Of a DNA stretch of 15,065 nt, positions 1 through 6,574 are shown one piece after another. Made by a program: the position numbers and the translations under genes. The first letter of the stretch is position 1. Every line of letters begins with the position of its first letter. Location of the stretch: assembly GCA_016193385.1 (NCBI GenBank), contig JACPSF010000076.1, forward strand, positions 1-15,065, given 5' to 3'. The notes beneath the pieces are model-generated. The model did not search any database, was not told the origin of the DNA, and worked only from the letters and a program-made list of their open reading frames with translations. Source of the DNA: Deltaproteobacteria bacterium (GTDB lineage: Bacteria > Desulfobacterota_B > Binatia > UBA9968).

Positions 1-28
1 AAAATCGAAAATCCAAAATCAAAAATGA
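1..28. repeat. AT-rich tract of four tandem heptamers before the ABC ATPase gene
   Basis: The first 28 bases read as four in-register seven-base units: AAAATCG, AAAATCC, AAAATCA and AAAATGA. The tract probably continues beyond the left edge. It ends two bases before the ATG at 30, so it occupies the place where a Shine-Dalgarno sequence would normally lie, and none is seen. Its composition contrasts sharply with the GC-rich genes around it. A second tract with a different heptamer lies before the next gene of the same operon (768-795). Short tandem heptamer repeats are known from cyanobacteria and other groups; what they do here is unknown. Confidence 0.75.
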
Positions 29-29
29 G

Positions 30-764
30 ATGATCCAGCTCGAAAATCTCAGCAAGTACTACGGCAAATTGGCCGCTGTCGAATCGCTGAACCTCGAGAT
101 CCAGCCGGGCGAGGTGTTTGGCTTTCTCGGGCCCAACGGCGCCGGCAAGACCACGACGATTCGGGTCATGATGGGGATTTTGAAGCCCACCTCCGGGCGC
201 GCCACCCTGGGAGGATACGATGTGGTGCGAGAACCGGAAAAGGCCAAGGCGATCACCGGCTTCGTCCCGGATCGAGCTTTCATCTATGAGAAACTCAGCG
301 GGCGGGAGTTTCTCAAATTCGTCGGCAGCCTTCACCGGATGGAGTCCCCAAGGCTCGAACGCAGAATCGCGCACCTGCTGGAACACTTCGAGCTTCGGGA
401 GTGGAAAGACGAGCTGATCGAAGGCTATTCGCACGGGATGAAGCAGCGGCTGGTTCTCTCGGCTTCGCTCCTTCACGAGCCTCGGATCCTCATCATCGAC
501 GAACCGATGGTGGGCATCGACCCCAGAGGGGCCAAGATGCTCAAAGACCTCTTTCTCTCCCTGGCCAAAAGCGGCACAACAGTCTTTCTCTCCACTCACA
601 GCGTCGGCGTCGCGGAAGAAATCTGTCAAAGGGTCGGGATCATCCACAGAGGGAGGCTCATCGCCTGCGGGTCGATGGCGGAGCTTTACCGCATGGCGAG
701 GATCGAAGAGGGAGGGCTGGAGAGCGCCTTCCTCGAACTCACCCGCGACGGCACTGCCTCGTAA
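30..764 (+). CDS. ABC transporter ATP-binding subunit (EcsA/multidrug type)
   Basis: This 244-residue protein is a stand-alone nucleotide-binding subunit that would drive the permease encoded just downstream. Walker A is GPNGAGKT at residues 34-41, the signature region is YSHGMKQ at 133-139 (a variant of LSGGQ seen in EcsA-like proteins), Walker B is ILIIDEP at 153-159 with catalytic Glu158, and the switch His is His190. The Q-loop glutamine is missing: the equivalent stretch reads GFVPDRAFIYEKL (77-89), with Asp81 at the expected position. I believe this VPDR...YEKL form is a subgroup trait rather than damage. The ATG at 30 gives a normal N-terminus, but no ribosome binding site is visible because a heptamer tract lies immediately before it. 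Substrate cannot be told; export or envelope function is a guess. Confidence 0.93.
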   Translation: MIQLENLSKYYGKLAAVESLNLEIQPGEVFGFLGPNGAGKTTTIRVMMGILKPTSGRATLGGYDVVREPEKAKAITGFVPDRAFIYEKLSGREFLKFVGSLHRMESPRLERRIAHLLEHFELREWKDELIEGYSHGMKQRLVLSASLLHEPRILIIDEPMVGIDPRGAKMLKDLFLSLAKSGTTVFLSTHSVGVAEEICQRVGIIHRGRLIACGSMAELYRMARIEEGGLESAFLELTRDGTAS

Positions 765-767
765 TTT

Positions 768-795
768 TGAATTGTGAATTATGAATTTTGAATAG
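768..795. repeat. AT-rich tract of four tandem heptamers between the ABC genes
   Basis: Four in-register units TGAATTG, TGAATTA, TGAATTT and TGAATAG fill 768-795, directly after the ATPase stop codon (762-764). The AT-rich character continues to about 823 with A- and T-runs. This is the only spacer between two genes that must be co-transcribed. The unit differs from the AAAATCN unit at the window start, but period, copy number and position just before a start codon are the same. Confidence 0.75.
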
Positions 796-831
796 AAATT
801 GAGAATTAAAAATTTAAAATTTCCTACTCCA

Positions 832-2523
832 ATGTCCGCGCTGGTTGTCCTGCTCTCTCCGCTGGTCCTTTCCTGGAAAAACGACCTTAGAACCGGGACC
901 CCGGCGAGATGGCTGCGCCGTCTGGTCCTGCTCGGTCTGGGCGTGGCCTTCTGGATCGGCACCTACTGGACCCTCAAGCGCGTCCTGACCTATTTCCAAA
1001 CCGTCTATGAGTTGGGGCCCGCCCTCGCCTATCAGCTTCTCCTGATTATCCTTTTGACCTTCCTCTCCATGCTCCTCTTCAGCAACCTGATCACCTCGCT
1101 TTCGACCTTTTTCCTCGCCCGGGACCTCGACCTCGTCCGCTCCACGCCGATCCCGACTTCATCCTTTTTCTACGCCCGGCTCATCACGACTACGGTTAAC
1201 TCCTCCTGGATGGTGTTGTTCTTCAGCTTCCCGATCTTCGCCGCCTACGGAGCAGTCTTCCGCGGCGGCGCGCTGTTCTATCTCTGGACGCTCCTCATCC
1301 TTCCCCTCTTTCTGATCATCCCTGCCGCGCTCGGGGTGCTGATCACCCATCTCCTGGTCTATTTGCTTCCTGCCAAGAGAATTCGCGACATCCTGTTCTT
1401 TATCGGGCTGTTCGCCTTCGTCGTCCTGTACTTCCTTTTTCGCTTCTCGCAACCGGAGCGCCTGGTCGAGCCTGAGACTTTCGGCCATTTTCTAGAGTTT
1501 CTTTCGGCGATGGAAACCCCATCCTCGCCTTTTCTCCCGAGCAGTTGGTCGGTGGAAATTTTTGCCTCTATCCTCTTCGCCAGGCCGGTGAACCGCTGGT
1601 TCTTTTTCGCCTTGCTGTCGAGCTATGCCCTGTTCCTGCCGCTTGCGGCCTCGTGGATTTCCGCGGCCGTCTATCTCTCTGGCTGGTCCAAAGCCCAAGA
1701 GGCGAGGCAAGGCCGCCGGCACAGCGATCTACTCGACCGCATCATCCACTGGCTAACCCATCCGTTTCCGCAGATCACAAAGGCGATCATGACCAAGGAC
1801 ATCAAGAGTTTCCTGCGTGACGCGACGCAGTGGTCGCAGCTTTTCCTCCTGCTCGCCCTCGTGGTGGTCTATCTTTATAACTTCAAAGTCCTTCCGCTCG
1901 ACCGCTCTCCCATTCCCAGCGCAACGCTGAGGACCGTGATCTCCTTTACCAACGTGGCCTTGGCTGGATTTGTCCTGAGCGCCGTGGCCATGAGGTTTGC
2001 TTTTCCAGCGGTCAGCCTGGAAGGCAGAGCCTTCTGGGTACTCCAGACCTCTCCGATCGCGCTCAAATCGCTCCTATGGAGCAAATTCTGGCTCAACCTC
2101 ATACCCCTGCTCGTGCTCGGCGAACTCCTCGTCTTTTTCAGCAATACCCTCCTGCGCGTCCCTTCGTGGATGATGACGCTGTCCCTGATCACCGTCTTTT
2201 TTATGACCTTCGGGATCACAGCGATCGGCGTAGGGGTGGGCGCGCTCTACCCGAAGTTTCACTACGATCACGTCGCGGAGATCCCGACCAGCTTCGGCGG
2301 AGCCGTCTGTATGATCTTCAGCGTCGCCTTCATCGGCGCCACGGTCATGATCGAGGCCTGGCCGGTCTACCTGCTCGCCATGGAAGGGTTGAACCCCGGC
2401 AGCGCCAGCGCAGGAAGCTGGGTCCTCGCCCCTTCCCTTGCCGGCGTCGCTCTGCTCACCGTCTTTGCGGTCGTGGTCCCGATCAAGCTCGGTTTGAGCG
2501 GCCTTGAGGAGATACAAGATTAG
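832..2523 (+). CDS. ABC transporter permease, large polytopic membrane protein
   Basis: From the ATG at 832 this is a 563-residue, strongly hydrophobic protein with roughly a dozen membrane segments (for example about residues 31-48, 66-92, 123-141, 149-176 and 187-204, and a second set in the C-terminal half). Midway it has a soluble connector followed by KAIMTKDIKSFLRDATQW, which resembles the conserved KD...RD element of the putative permeases that pair with EcsA-like ATPases (ABC_tran_2 type, usually about 550-600 residues). The frame is open back to a TTG at 799, but that extension is encoded by the AT-rich tract and looks non-coding, so I prefer ATG 832; no clear ribosome binding site precedes either. 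It lies 67 bp after the ATPase gene on the same strand, forming a two-gene transporter operon. Substrate is unknown. Confidence 0.85.
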   Translation: MSALVVLLSPLVLSWKNDLRTGTPARWLRRLVLLGLGVAFWIGTYWTLKRVLTYFQTVYELGPALAYQLLLIILLTFLSMLLFSNLITSLSTFFLARDLDLVRSTPIPTSSFFYARLITTTVNSSWMVLFFSFPIFAAYGAVFRGGALFYLWTLLILPLFLIIPAALGVLITHLLVYLLPAKRIRDILFFIGLFAFVVLYFLFRFSQPERLVEPETFGHFLEFLSAMETPSSPFLPSSWSVEIFASILFARPVNRWFFFALLSSYALFLPLAASWISAAVYLSGWSKAQEARQGRRHSDLLDRIIHWLTHPFPQITKAIMTKDIKSFLRDATQWSQLFLLLALVVVYLYNFKVLPLDRSPIPSATLRTVISFTNVALAGFVLSAVAMRFAFPAVSLEGRAFWVLQTSPIALKSLLWSKFWLNLIPLLVLGELLVFFSNTLLRVPSWMMTLSLITVFFMTFGITAIGVGVGALYPKFHYDHVAEIPTSFGGAVCMIFSVAFIGATVMIEAWPVYLLAMEGLNPGSASAGSWVLAPSLAGVALLTVFAVVVPIKLGLSGLEEIQD

Positions 2524-2651
2524 ACGGATCCGGCGAGGGCGGATGTTCGCGGCACTGCGGTTTGCACGGTGCATCCGCATGAGGTAGAAGAACCCTATTG
2601 GCGGATGACTACCCATGCGGAGCCGCTGAAAGGTAGGAAGCGTAAGGAGCG
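2524..2651 (+). other. Intergenic spacer with mutually exclusive inverted repeats
   Basis: The 128 bp between the permease and hydrolase genes contain CATCCGC (2572-2578). It can pair with GCGGATG at 2539-2545 or with GCGGATG at 2601-2607. The overlapping CCGCATG (2575-2581) can pair with CATGCGG at 2614-2620. The pairings exclude one another, as in an attenuator or structured leader, but there is no U-tract of a terminator. An AAGGAG at 2644-2649 is the likely ribosome binding site, close to the ATG at 2652. The structure may be chance. Confidence 0.35.
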
Positions 2652-3320
2652 ATGCAATTGATCCACGCCGTATATGAGCCGCGCGGGGAAGGCCCGCATC
2701 CTGCGATCGTCGCGCTTCACGGATGGGGGGCGAACGGCCTGGACCTCTTGGGCCTCGCGCCCTATCTCTGTGGCGGCCGCTTCCTAACCCTCTGCCCTCA
2801 AGCCCCGCTCGAAACTCCTATCGGGCCGGGGGTGGTGGGATACGGCTGGTTCCCGCTCTCCTTGGGCGACCCACCCAACGTGTCAGCCATACTCGCCGCA
2901 ACCGAGCAATTAAGGGCTTTTCTTGACCTGGCGTTGGCCCGTTACCCGATCGACCCCCGCAAGCTCATCGTCGTGGGCTTCAGCCAGGGCGGTGTCATGG
3001 CCCATAGCCTCGTGCTTCAGGAACCTCAGCGCTTTTCCGCCGCCGTCGTGCTGAGCTCCTGGCTCCCGCATGAGTTGGCCGAACGCTTCACGCGGCCGGG
3101 GGCGGACAGCTATCCTCCGACGCTTGTTCAGCACGGCTCGCGTGATGAGCTAATCGGAGTGAGCCGGGCCAGAGAATCCATCGAAACTTTGCGCCAACTG
3201 CGCGTGCCCGTCACCTACCGGGAGTACGATATCGGCCACGAGATCAGCCCGCGCAGCCTGGCTGAACTCTCCTCCTGGCTGGAAGAAAAAATCTTCTCGC
3301 CCCTGGTAGTGCCGGGCTAA
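2652..3320 (+). CDS. Alpha/beta-hydrolase, phospholipase/carboxylesterase family
   Basis: This 222-residue protein has the features of the small cytoplasmic carboxylesterase/lysophospholipase family (usually about 200-230 residues). The oxyanion-hole region is HGWGAN at 23-28. The nucleophile elbow is GFSQGG at 109-114 with Ser111, the acid is Asp165 in HGSRDELIG, and the base is His196 in IGHEISP, giving a complete Ser-Asp-His triad in the right order and spacing. No signal peptide is present. The start at 2652 has AAGGAG only two bases upstream, which is tight; a TTG at 2658 would have better spacing, but the N-terminal strand favours the ATG. The natural ester substrate cannot be deduced. 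The luciferase-like gene follows after 14 bp, so the two are probably co-transcribed. Confidence 0.9.
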   Translation: MQLIHAVYEPRGEGPHPAIVALHGWGANGLDLLGLAPYLCGGRFLTLCPQAPLETPIGPGVVGYGWFPLSLGDPPNVSAILAATEQLRAFLDLALARYPIDPRKLIVVGFSQGGVMAHSLVLQEPQRFSAAVVLSSWLPHELAERFTRPGADSYPPTLVQHGSRDELIGVSRARESIETLRQLRVPVTYREYDIGHEISPRSLAELSSWLEEKIFSPLVVPG

Positions 3321-3334
3321 ACGGAAACCGGCTT

Positions 3335-4204
3335 ATGCGCTTTGGAGTGATCTTTCCGCAGACTGAGATCGGAGCTGATCCGATCGCCGTACGGGATTAC
3401 GCCCAGGCTGCCGAGGAGATCGGCTATGATCACCTCGTAGCCTATGACCATGTTTTGGGCGCCAACCCTGCGCGCCGCCCCGGCTGGCGCCCTCCCTACA
3501 CCCACAAGGACATGTTCCACGAGCCTTTCGTCCTGTTCGGTTACCTGGCAGGCCTCACCAAGAGGATTCAATTGACCACTGGAGTCCTCATTCTTCCACA
3601 GCGCCAAACCGTCTTGGTCGCCAAGCAGGCGGCGGCGTTGGACGTGCTGAGCGGCGGAAGGTTACGCCTGGGCATCGGCATCGGGTGGAACGACGTCGAA
3701 TACGAGGCCCTCGGGGAAAATTTCAAAAACAGAGGACGCCGGTCAGAGGAGCAAATCGAGGTGCTGCGCCGGCTTTGGACTCAGGAGCTGGTGACCTACC
3801 AGGGTAAATGGCACAAGATAACCGAAGCGGGTCTAAATCCCCTCCCGATCCAGAAACCGATCCCCATCTGGCTGGGAGGCGGCGCCGAAGCCGTGCTCGG
3901 AAGGATCGCGCGCCAGGGCGATGGCTGGTTTCCCCTGGTCCAGCCCGACGAGAAATGCCGCTCGATGATCGAAGGGATACGGTCTTATGCGCATGAAGCG
4001 GGGCGCGACCCCGCAGCCATAGGAATCGAGGGGCGGGTCCTATTCGCCGACAGCTCTCCCGAAGATTGGGTGAAGGTCGTGGCAAAATGGAAAGAGTTGG
4101 GCGCCACTCACATTTCGGTCAACACGATGAAAGCCGGTCTCGTCTCTCCCTCGGCTCACATTGACGCCATCCGCAGATTTAAAGCATCCATCGCGCAGGG
4201 CTAA
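3335..4204 (+). CDS. LLM-class (luciferase-like) oxidoreductase, probably F420-dependent
   Basis: This 289-residue protein is a bacterial luciferase-like TIM barrel. It begins with the typical first strand MRFGVIFPQ. It has the family stretch AEEIGYDHLVAYDHV (26-40) and TTGVLILPQRQTVLVAKQAA (81-100), followed by LDVLSGGRLRLGIGIGW (102-118) and IPIWLGGG (176-183). These match the F420-dependent LLM group better than the FMNH2-dependent alkanal monooxygenases, though the cofactor is inferred. Members act as soluble dehydrogenases or reductases on varied small molecules; the substrate here is unknown. It lies 14 bp after the esterase gene. Its TAA stop (4202-4204) coincides with the CTAA flank of a MITE-like element, so the insertion happened exactly at the 3' end of the gene. 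Confidence 0.9.
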   Translation: MRFGVIFPQTEIGADPIAVRDYAQAAEEIGYDHLVAYDHVLGANPARRPGWRPPYTHKDMFHEPFVLFGYLAGLTKRIQLTTGVLILPQRQTVLVAKQAAALDVLSGGRLRLGIGIGWNDVEYEALGENFKNRGRRSEEQIEVLRRLWTQELVTYQGKWHKITEAGLNPLPIQKPIPIWLGGGAEAVLGRIARQGDGWFPLVQPDEKCRSMIEGIRSYAHEAGRDPAAIGIEGRVLFADSSPEDWVKVVAKWKELGATHISVNTMKAGLVSPSAHIDAIRRFKASIAQG

Positions 4205-4339
4205 CAGGCTGCGGAAAAAGTGATTTTTATGCTTCGAGAGCCTCAGCATGAACGGAAATTCGTCTATGTTTTCAACACTTGCTCCGTTCGCCCTGAGCGT
4301 GTCGAAGGGTGAACGGAGGCTTTTTCAGCAACCTGCTAA
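4201..4339. mobile_element. MITE-like non-autonomous element with TIRs and CTAA duplication
   Basis: The 131-bp core (4205-4335) starts with CAGGCTGCGGAAAAAG (4205-4220). It ends with the inverted copy CTTTTTCAGCAACCTG (4320-4335), matching at 14 of 16 positions. Both ends are flanked by the direct repeat CTAA (4201-4204 and 4336-4339), consistent with a four-base target duplication. Inside, 4231-4257 and 4282-4308 form an imperfect inverted repeat (about 19 of 27 matching). A further 13-bp stem lies at 4282-4294/4306-4318 with one G-T pair. It has no coding capacity. The YTAR-like target recalls IS5-group insertion sequences, but the parent element is not in this window. It lies between two convergent genes and could serve both as a hairpin terminator. 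Confidence 0.75.
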
Positions 4340-4374
4340 GCAGTTCTCGCGGTGTAGGCCTACCTTCCCCGCGA

Positions 4375-5253
4375 TCACACAGCGGCGACGCCAAAACTCC
4401 GGGCCATGGCTTCCAATCGGGCGATGCGCTCTTCGAGGGGGGGATGCGTGCTGAAAAGAGTCAGAAGGCCACCTCCGGTCAGCGGATTGACGATGAACAT
4501 ATGGGCGGTCGCCTGTGCCGTCGCCTGGTTGACTTCCAGGGGTATCCGCTCCGACGCCATCTGGAGTTTGCGCAGCGCGCTGGCGAGAGCCAGCGGGTCG
4601 CCGGTGACCTTCGCCCCGCCGGCATCGGCGCCGTATTCTCGGGAGCGCGAGACCGCCATCTGTATGAGGGTGGCGGCGAGGGGAGCCACAATCATCATCA
4701 CCAGCAAGCCGATGATATTTCCGCTCCCCCGTTCCTCGCGGTCCCGACCCCCACCAAAGATCATCGCCCACTGCGCCATCCACGCGAGATAGCTGATCGC
4801 TCCCGCGAGGGTGGCCGCAACCGTGCTAACCAGAATATCGCGGTTTCGGACGTGCGATAGCTCGTGGCCGAGCACCCCGCGCAGCTCCCCGGGTGTCAGG
4901 ATGCGCCGAATCCCCTGAGTCACCGCCACGGCTGCATGCTCCGGATTGCGCCCGGTGGCAAAGGCATTGGGGGCTTCTTGGGGAAGCGTGTATACCCGCG
5001 GCATAGGCAAACCTGCCCTTTGCGTCAGATCTTGAACGATGCCATAAAGCTCGGGGTCGCCGCTCGGGCCAACCTCCTCGCCCCTGTACATCGCGATGAC
5101 GATCCGGTCACTGAACCAGTAACTGAAGAAGTTCATCGCGCCCGCGAAGATCAAGGCAACCACCGCGCCCTGGCTTCCGCCGATCATATCCCCGGCCCAG
5201 ACGAGCAGCGCAGTCAGGACCGCCAATAGAATAGTGGTGCGAAGCATATTCAC
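4375..5253 (-). CDS. htpX: HtpX-family M48 membrane zinc metalloprotease
   Basis: This 292-residue protein matches HtpX in length (about 285-295) and layout. Two N-terminal membrane segments lie at about residues 5-24 and 28-48. A cytoplasmic catalytic domain carries HELSH at 130-134 (two His ligands and the catalytic Glu131), two more hydrophobic segments lie at about 143-166 and 179-201, and the third zinc ligand is Glu206 in SREYGAD. The family motif NAFATGRNP (96-104) is present. HtpX degrades misfolded inner-membrane proteins. The GTG at 5253 is the preferred start: AAGGAGG lies seven bases upstream, while the in-frame ATG two codons later is too far. It follows the lipoprotein aminopeptidase gene by 77 bp on the same strand and probably has its own promoter there. 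Confidence 0.95.
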   Translation of the reverse strand: MNMLRTTILLAVLTALLVWAGDMIGGSQGAVVALIFAGAMNFFSYWFSDRIVIAMYRGEEVGPSGDPELYGIVQDLTQRAGLPMPRVYTLPQEAPNAFATGRNPEHAAVAVTQGIRRILTPGELRGVLGHELSHVRNRDILVSTVAATLAGAISYLAWMAQWAMIFGGGRDREERGSGNIIGLLVMMIVAPLAATLIQMAVSRSREYGADAGGAKVTGDPLALASALRKLQMASERIPLEVNQATAQATAHMFIVNPLTGGGLLTLFSTHPPLEERIARLEAMARSFGVAAV

Positions 5254-5301
5254 TTTTGCTCCTCCTTATCGCCCTTCCGTATCGGGATTCGCATCTTCAT
5301 A

Positions 5302-5334
5302 ATTATATCGTACCCCGAGGCCCAACTTTGTCAA
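5302..5334 (-). promoter_or_regulatory. Candidate htpX promoter with an unusually long spacer
   Basis: On the minus strand a perfect TTGACA (5334-5329) and a perfect TATAAT (5307-5302) lie upstream of htpX. They are separated by 21 bp (5308-5328) instead of the usual 16-18. The -35 overlaps the stop codon of the preceding aminopeptidase gene. A start near 5295 would give a leader of about 42 nt. Long spacers are known in promoters remodelled by MerR-type activators, but I see no convincing dyad in this spacer. Confidence 0.5.
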
Positions 5335-6410
5335 TGGCCGGGGGAGGCCAGGAGCTGGCGCACCGCTTCGAAGGGATCGCGATGGTAGCGCACGGATTTT
5401 TCTATCAAGGCGACCGTATCCGCCAGATCCCTGCCGCGAACCTCATAGAAAGATTCGAAGAGATCGAGTTCTCTCAAATAAAGAAGGTAGTGAGCAATCA
5501 CCGCGTTGTTGACTTTTTGTTGGGAGTAGCCCCGAAAGCGATGTGAGGGGCGGTCGGCAATCCGTTTGGCCCAATCCTGCTTGCTCTTTAGGAAAATTTC
5601 CTCTCTTAGACGCAACTTTTCGTCGGGCGCCAGGTCCGCCGCATATAACTCTTGAAGCGACTGGCCCACCTGGACAATAAAGCGGGAGAACTCGATTTCC
5701 TCCCGCCAGGCCTGTTGCGCCCTTCGAAACACAGGGCTATCCTCGCCGTAGCGATCCCGAAAAAAGAGTATCGCGGCCCGGTTGCCGACAAAGTTGGCCA
5801 CGCTCTCGTTGAAATCCAATCCCCCGCTCAAGAACAAGGTGTTGTGAAATAGTTCGTGAAAGATGATTTGAGCCAAAGTAACCTCGTCGTACCTGAGAAG
5901 GTGGGCCAGGAGCGGATCATCAAACCAGCCGAGGGTACTGAAGGCCGGCGTCGTCCGGACATAGACATCGTAACCCTCCGCCTCGAAGCTCTCGGCCTCG
6001 GCCTTGGCCGCCTCTTCGGAGAAGAAGCCCTTGTAGGGAACCCGGCCGACAAAAAGAAACCACCATGTGTACGGACGGAGGGAAGTCTTGGGCACCGCCA
6101 TCAACACGTAGGAAAGAACGTCCCGATCCACATAGGAATAGCTTGCGTAGCTTCCACCGACCCTGAATCTTAGAGTGTCCCGGGCATAATTGCGCACGGC
6201 CAGTACAAGCTCCAGCTTCTCGCGAGTCTCGGGCGCCAAATCGGGACCCTGCAGAAGCTCCTCGATCGGCTGGCGCCTCCAGAGAATTCTTCCCTCTTCA
6301 TAGGCAGCGCGCATGACATAGAAAGGAGAGCAACCGGAAAGAAGGAAGGCTGAGTGCAGAAACGCGAAAAACAAAATTAATGATAGGAATTTGTTTTGAG
6401 GTTCAGCCAC
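5331..6410 (-). CDS. Predicted aminopeptidase, zinc-dependent lipoprotein (COG4324 type)
   Basis: This 359-residue protein begins with a lipoprotein signal: hydrophobic residues 8-23 and a lipobox LSGC at 24-27, so Cys27 would be lipidated and the protein membrane-anchored in the envelope. The catalytic site is HELFH at 185-189 followed by FNESVANFVG at 200-209, where Glu202 is the likely third zinc ligand. This arrangement and length match the predicted aminopeptidase family (about 350-370 residues), few of whose members have been studied. The substrate is unknown; trimming of envelope peptides is a plausible inference. The start codon is GTG at 6410, chosen because it gives a complete signal peptide; its ribosome binding site is weak. 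A candidate promoter lies about 60 bp upstream (6472-6499). HtpX follows on the same strand. Confidence 0.87.
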   Translation of the reverse strand: MAEPQNKFLSLILFFAFLHSAFLLSGCSPFYVMRAAYEEGRILWRRQPIEELLQGPDLAPETREKLELVLAVRNYARDTLRFRVGGSYASYSYVDRDVLSYVLMAVPKTSLRPYTWWFLFVGRVPYKGFFSEEAAKAEAESFEAEGYDVYVRTTPAFSTLGWFDDPLLAHLLRYDEVTLAQIIFHELFHNTLFLSGGLDFNESVANFVGNRAAILFFRDRYGEDSPVFRRAQQAWREEIEFSRFIVQVGQSLQELYAADLAPDEKLRLREEIFLKSKQDWAKRIADRPSHRFRGYSQQKVNNAVIAHYLLYLRELDLFESFYEVRGRDLADTVALIEKSVRYHRDPFEAVRQLLASPGH

Positions 6411-6467
6411 CGAGAACTCAAGAATTCCCCCAACGTTCGCCTGTCGACAGGGCTTTTAGTTTTGGCG

Positions 6468-6500
6468 AGAGAGTATCCGATAGCGTGGTCTTATGTCAAC
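6468..6500 (-). promoter_or_regulatory. Copy 1 of a conserved 33-bp promoter-like motif (upstream of the aminopeptidase gene)
   Basis: Read on the minus strand, this 33-bp block holds TTGACA (6499-6494), a 16-bp spacer and GATACT (6477-6472), pointing to the aminopeptidase start at 6410. The same 33 bp recur at 13245-13277 in the other orientation, with about 29 of 33 positions identical, spacer included. Similarity extends a little further, to a CCAAAA run near the expected transcription start. Conservation of the spacer goes beyond what a generic sigma-70 promoter needs. Confidence 0.6.
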
Positions 6501-6512
6501 AGATCGGGCACA

Positions 6513-6546
6513 TTGACAAGGTCTTTTGAGTTGACCATAATAGTCA
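6513..6546 (+). promoter_or_regulatory. Promoter and operator-like palindrome of the toxin-antitoxin operon
   Basis: TTGACA (6513-6518) and CATAAT (6536-6541) are separated by exactly 17 bp, a near-consensus sigma-70 promoter facing the antitoxin ATG at 6575. The 15-bp imperfect palindrome TGACCATAATAGTCA (6532-6546, six of seven pairs matching) covers the -10 box. Phd/YefM-type antitoxins repress their own operon by binding palindromes at the promoter, so this is the likely operator. An AAAGGG at 6562-6567 is the probable ribosome binding site. Confidence 0.7.
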
Positions 6547-6574
6547 TATCAATTGGGCTAGAAAGGGTTCTTCT

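Noticed and set aside
799..831. TTG start for the ABC permease
   Set aside because: The extra residues come from the AT-rich tract and are Lys/Asn-rich, unlike the family N-terminus.
2074..2616. Minus-strand open frame of 180 codons opposite the permease gene
   Set aside because: Its composition (Asp, Arg, Gly, His rich) is that of an antisense shadow of a membrane protein gene, and no ribosome binding site or family similarity is seen.
4248..4454. Small plus-strand frame after the LLM gene
   Set aside because: It consists of the MITE-like element and the antisense of the htpX 3' end.
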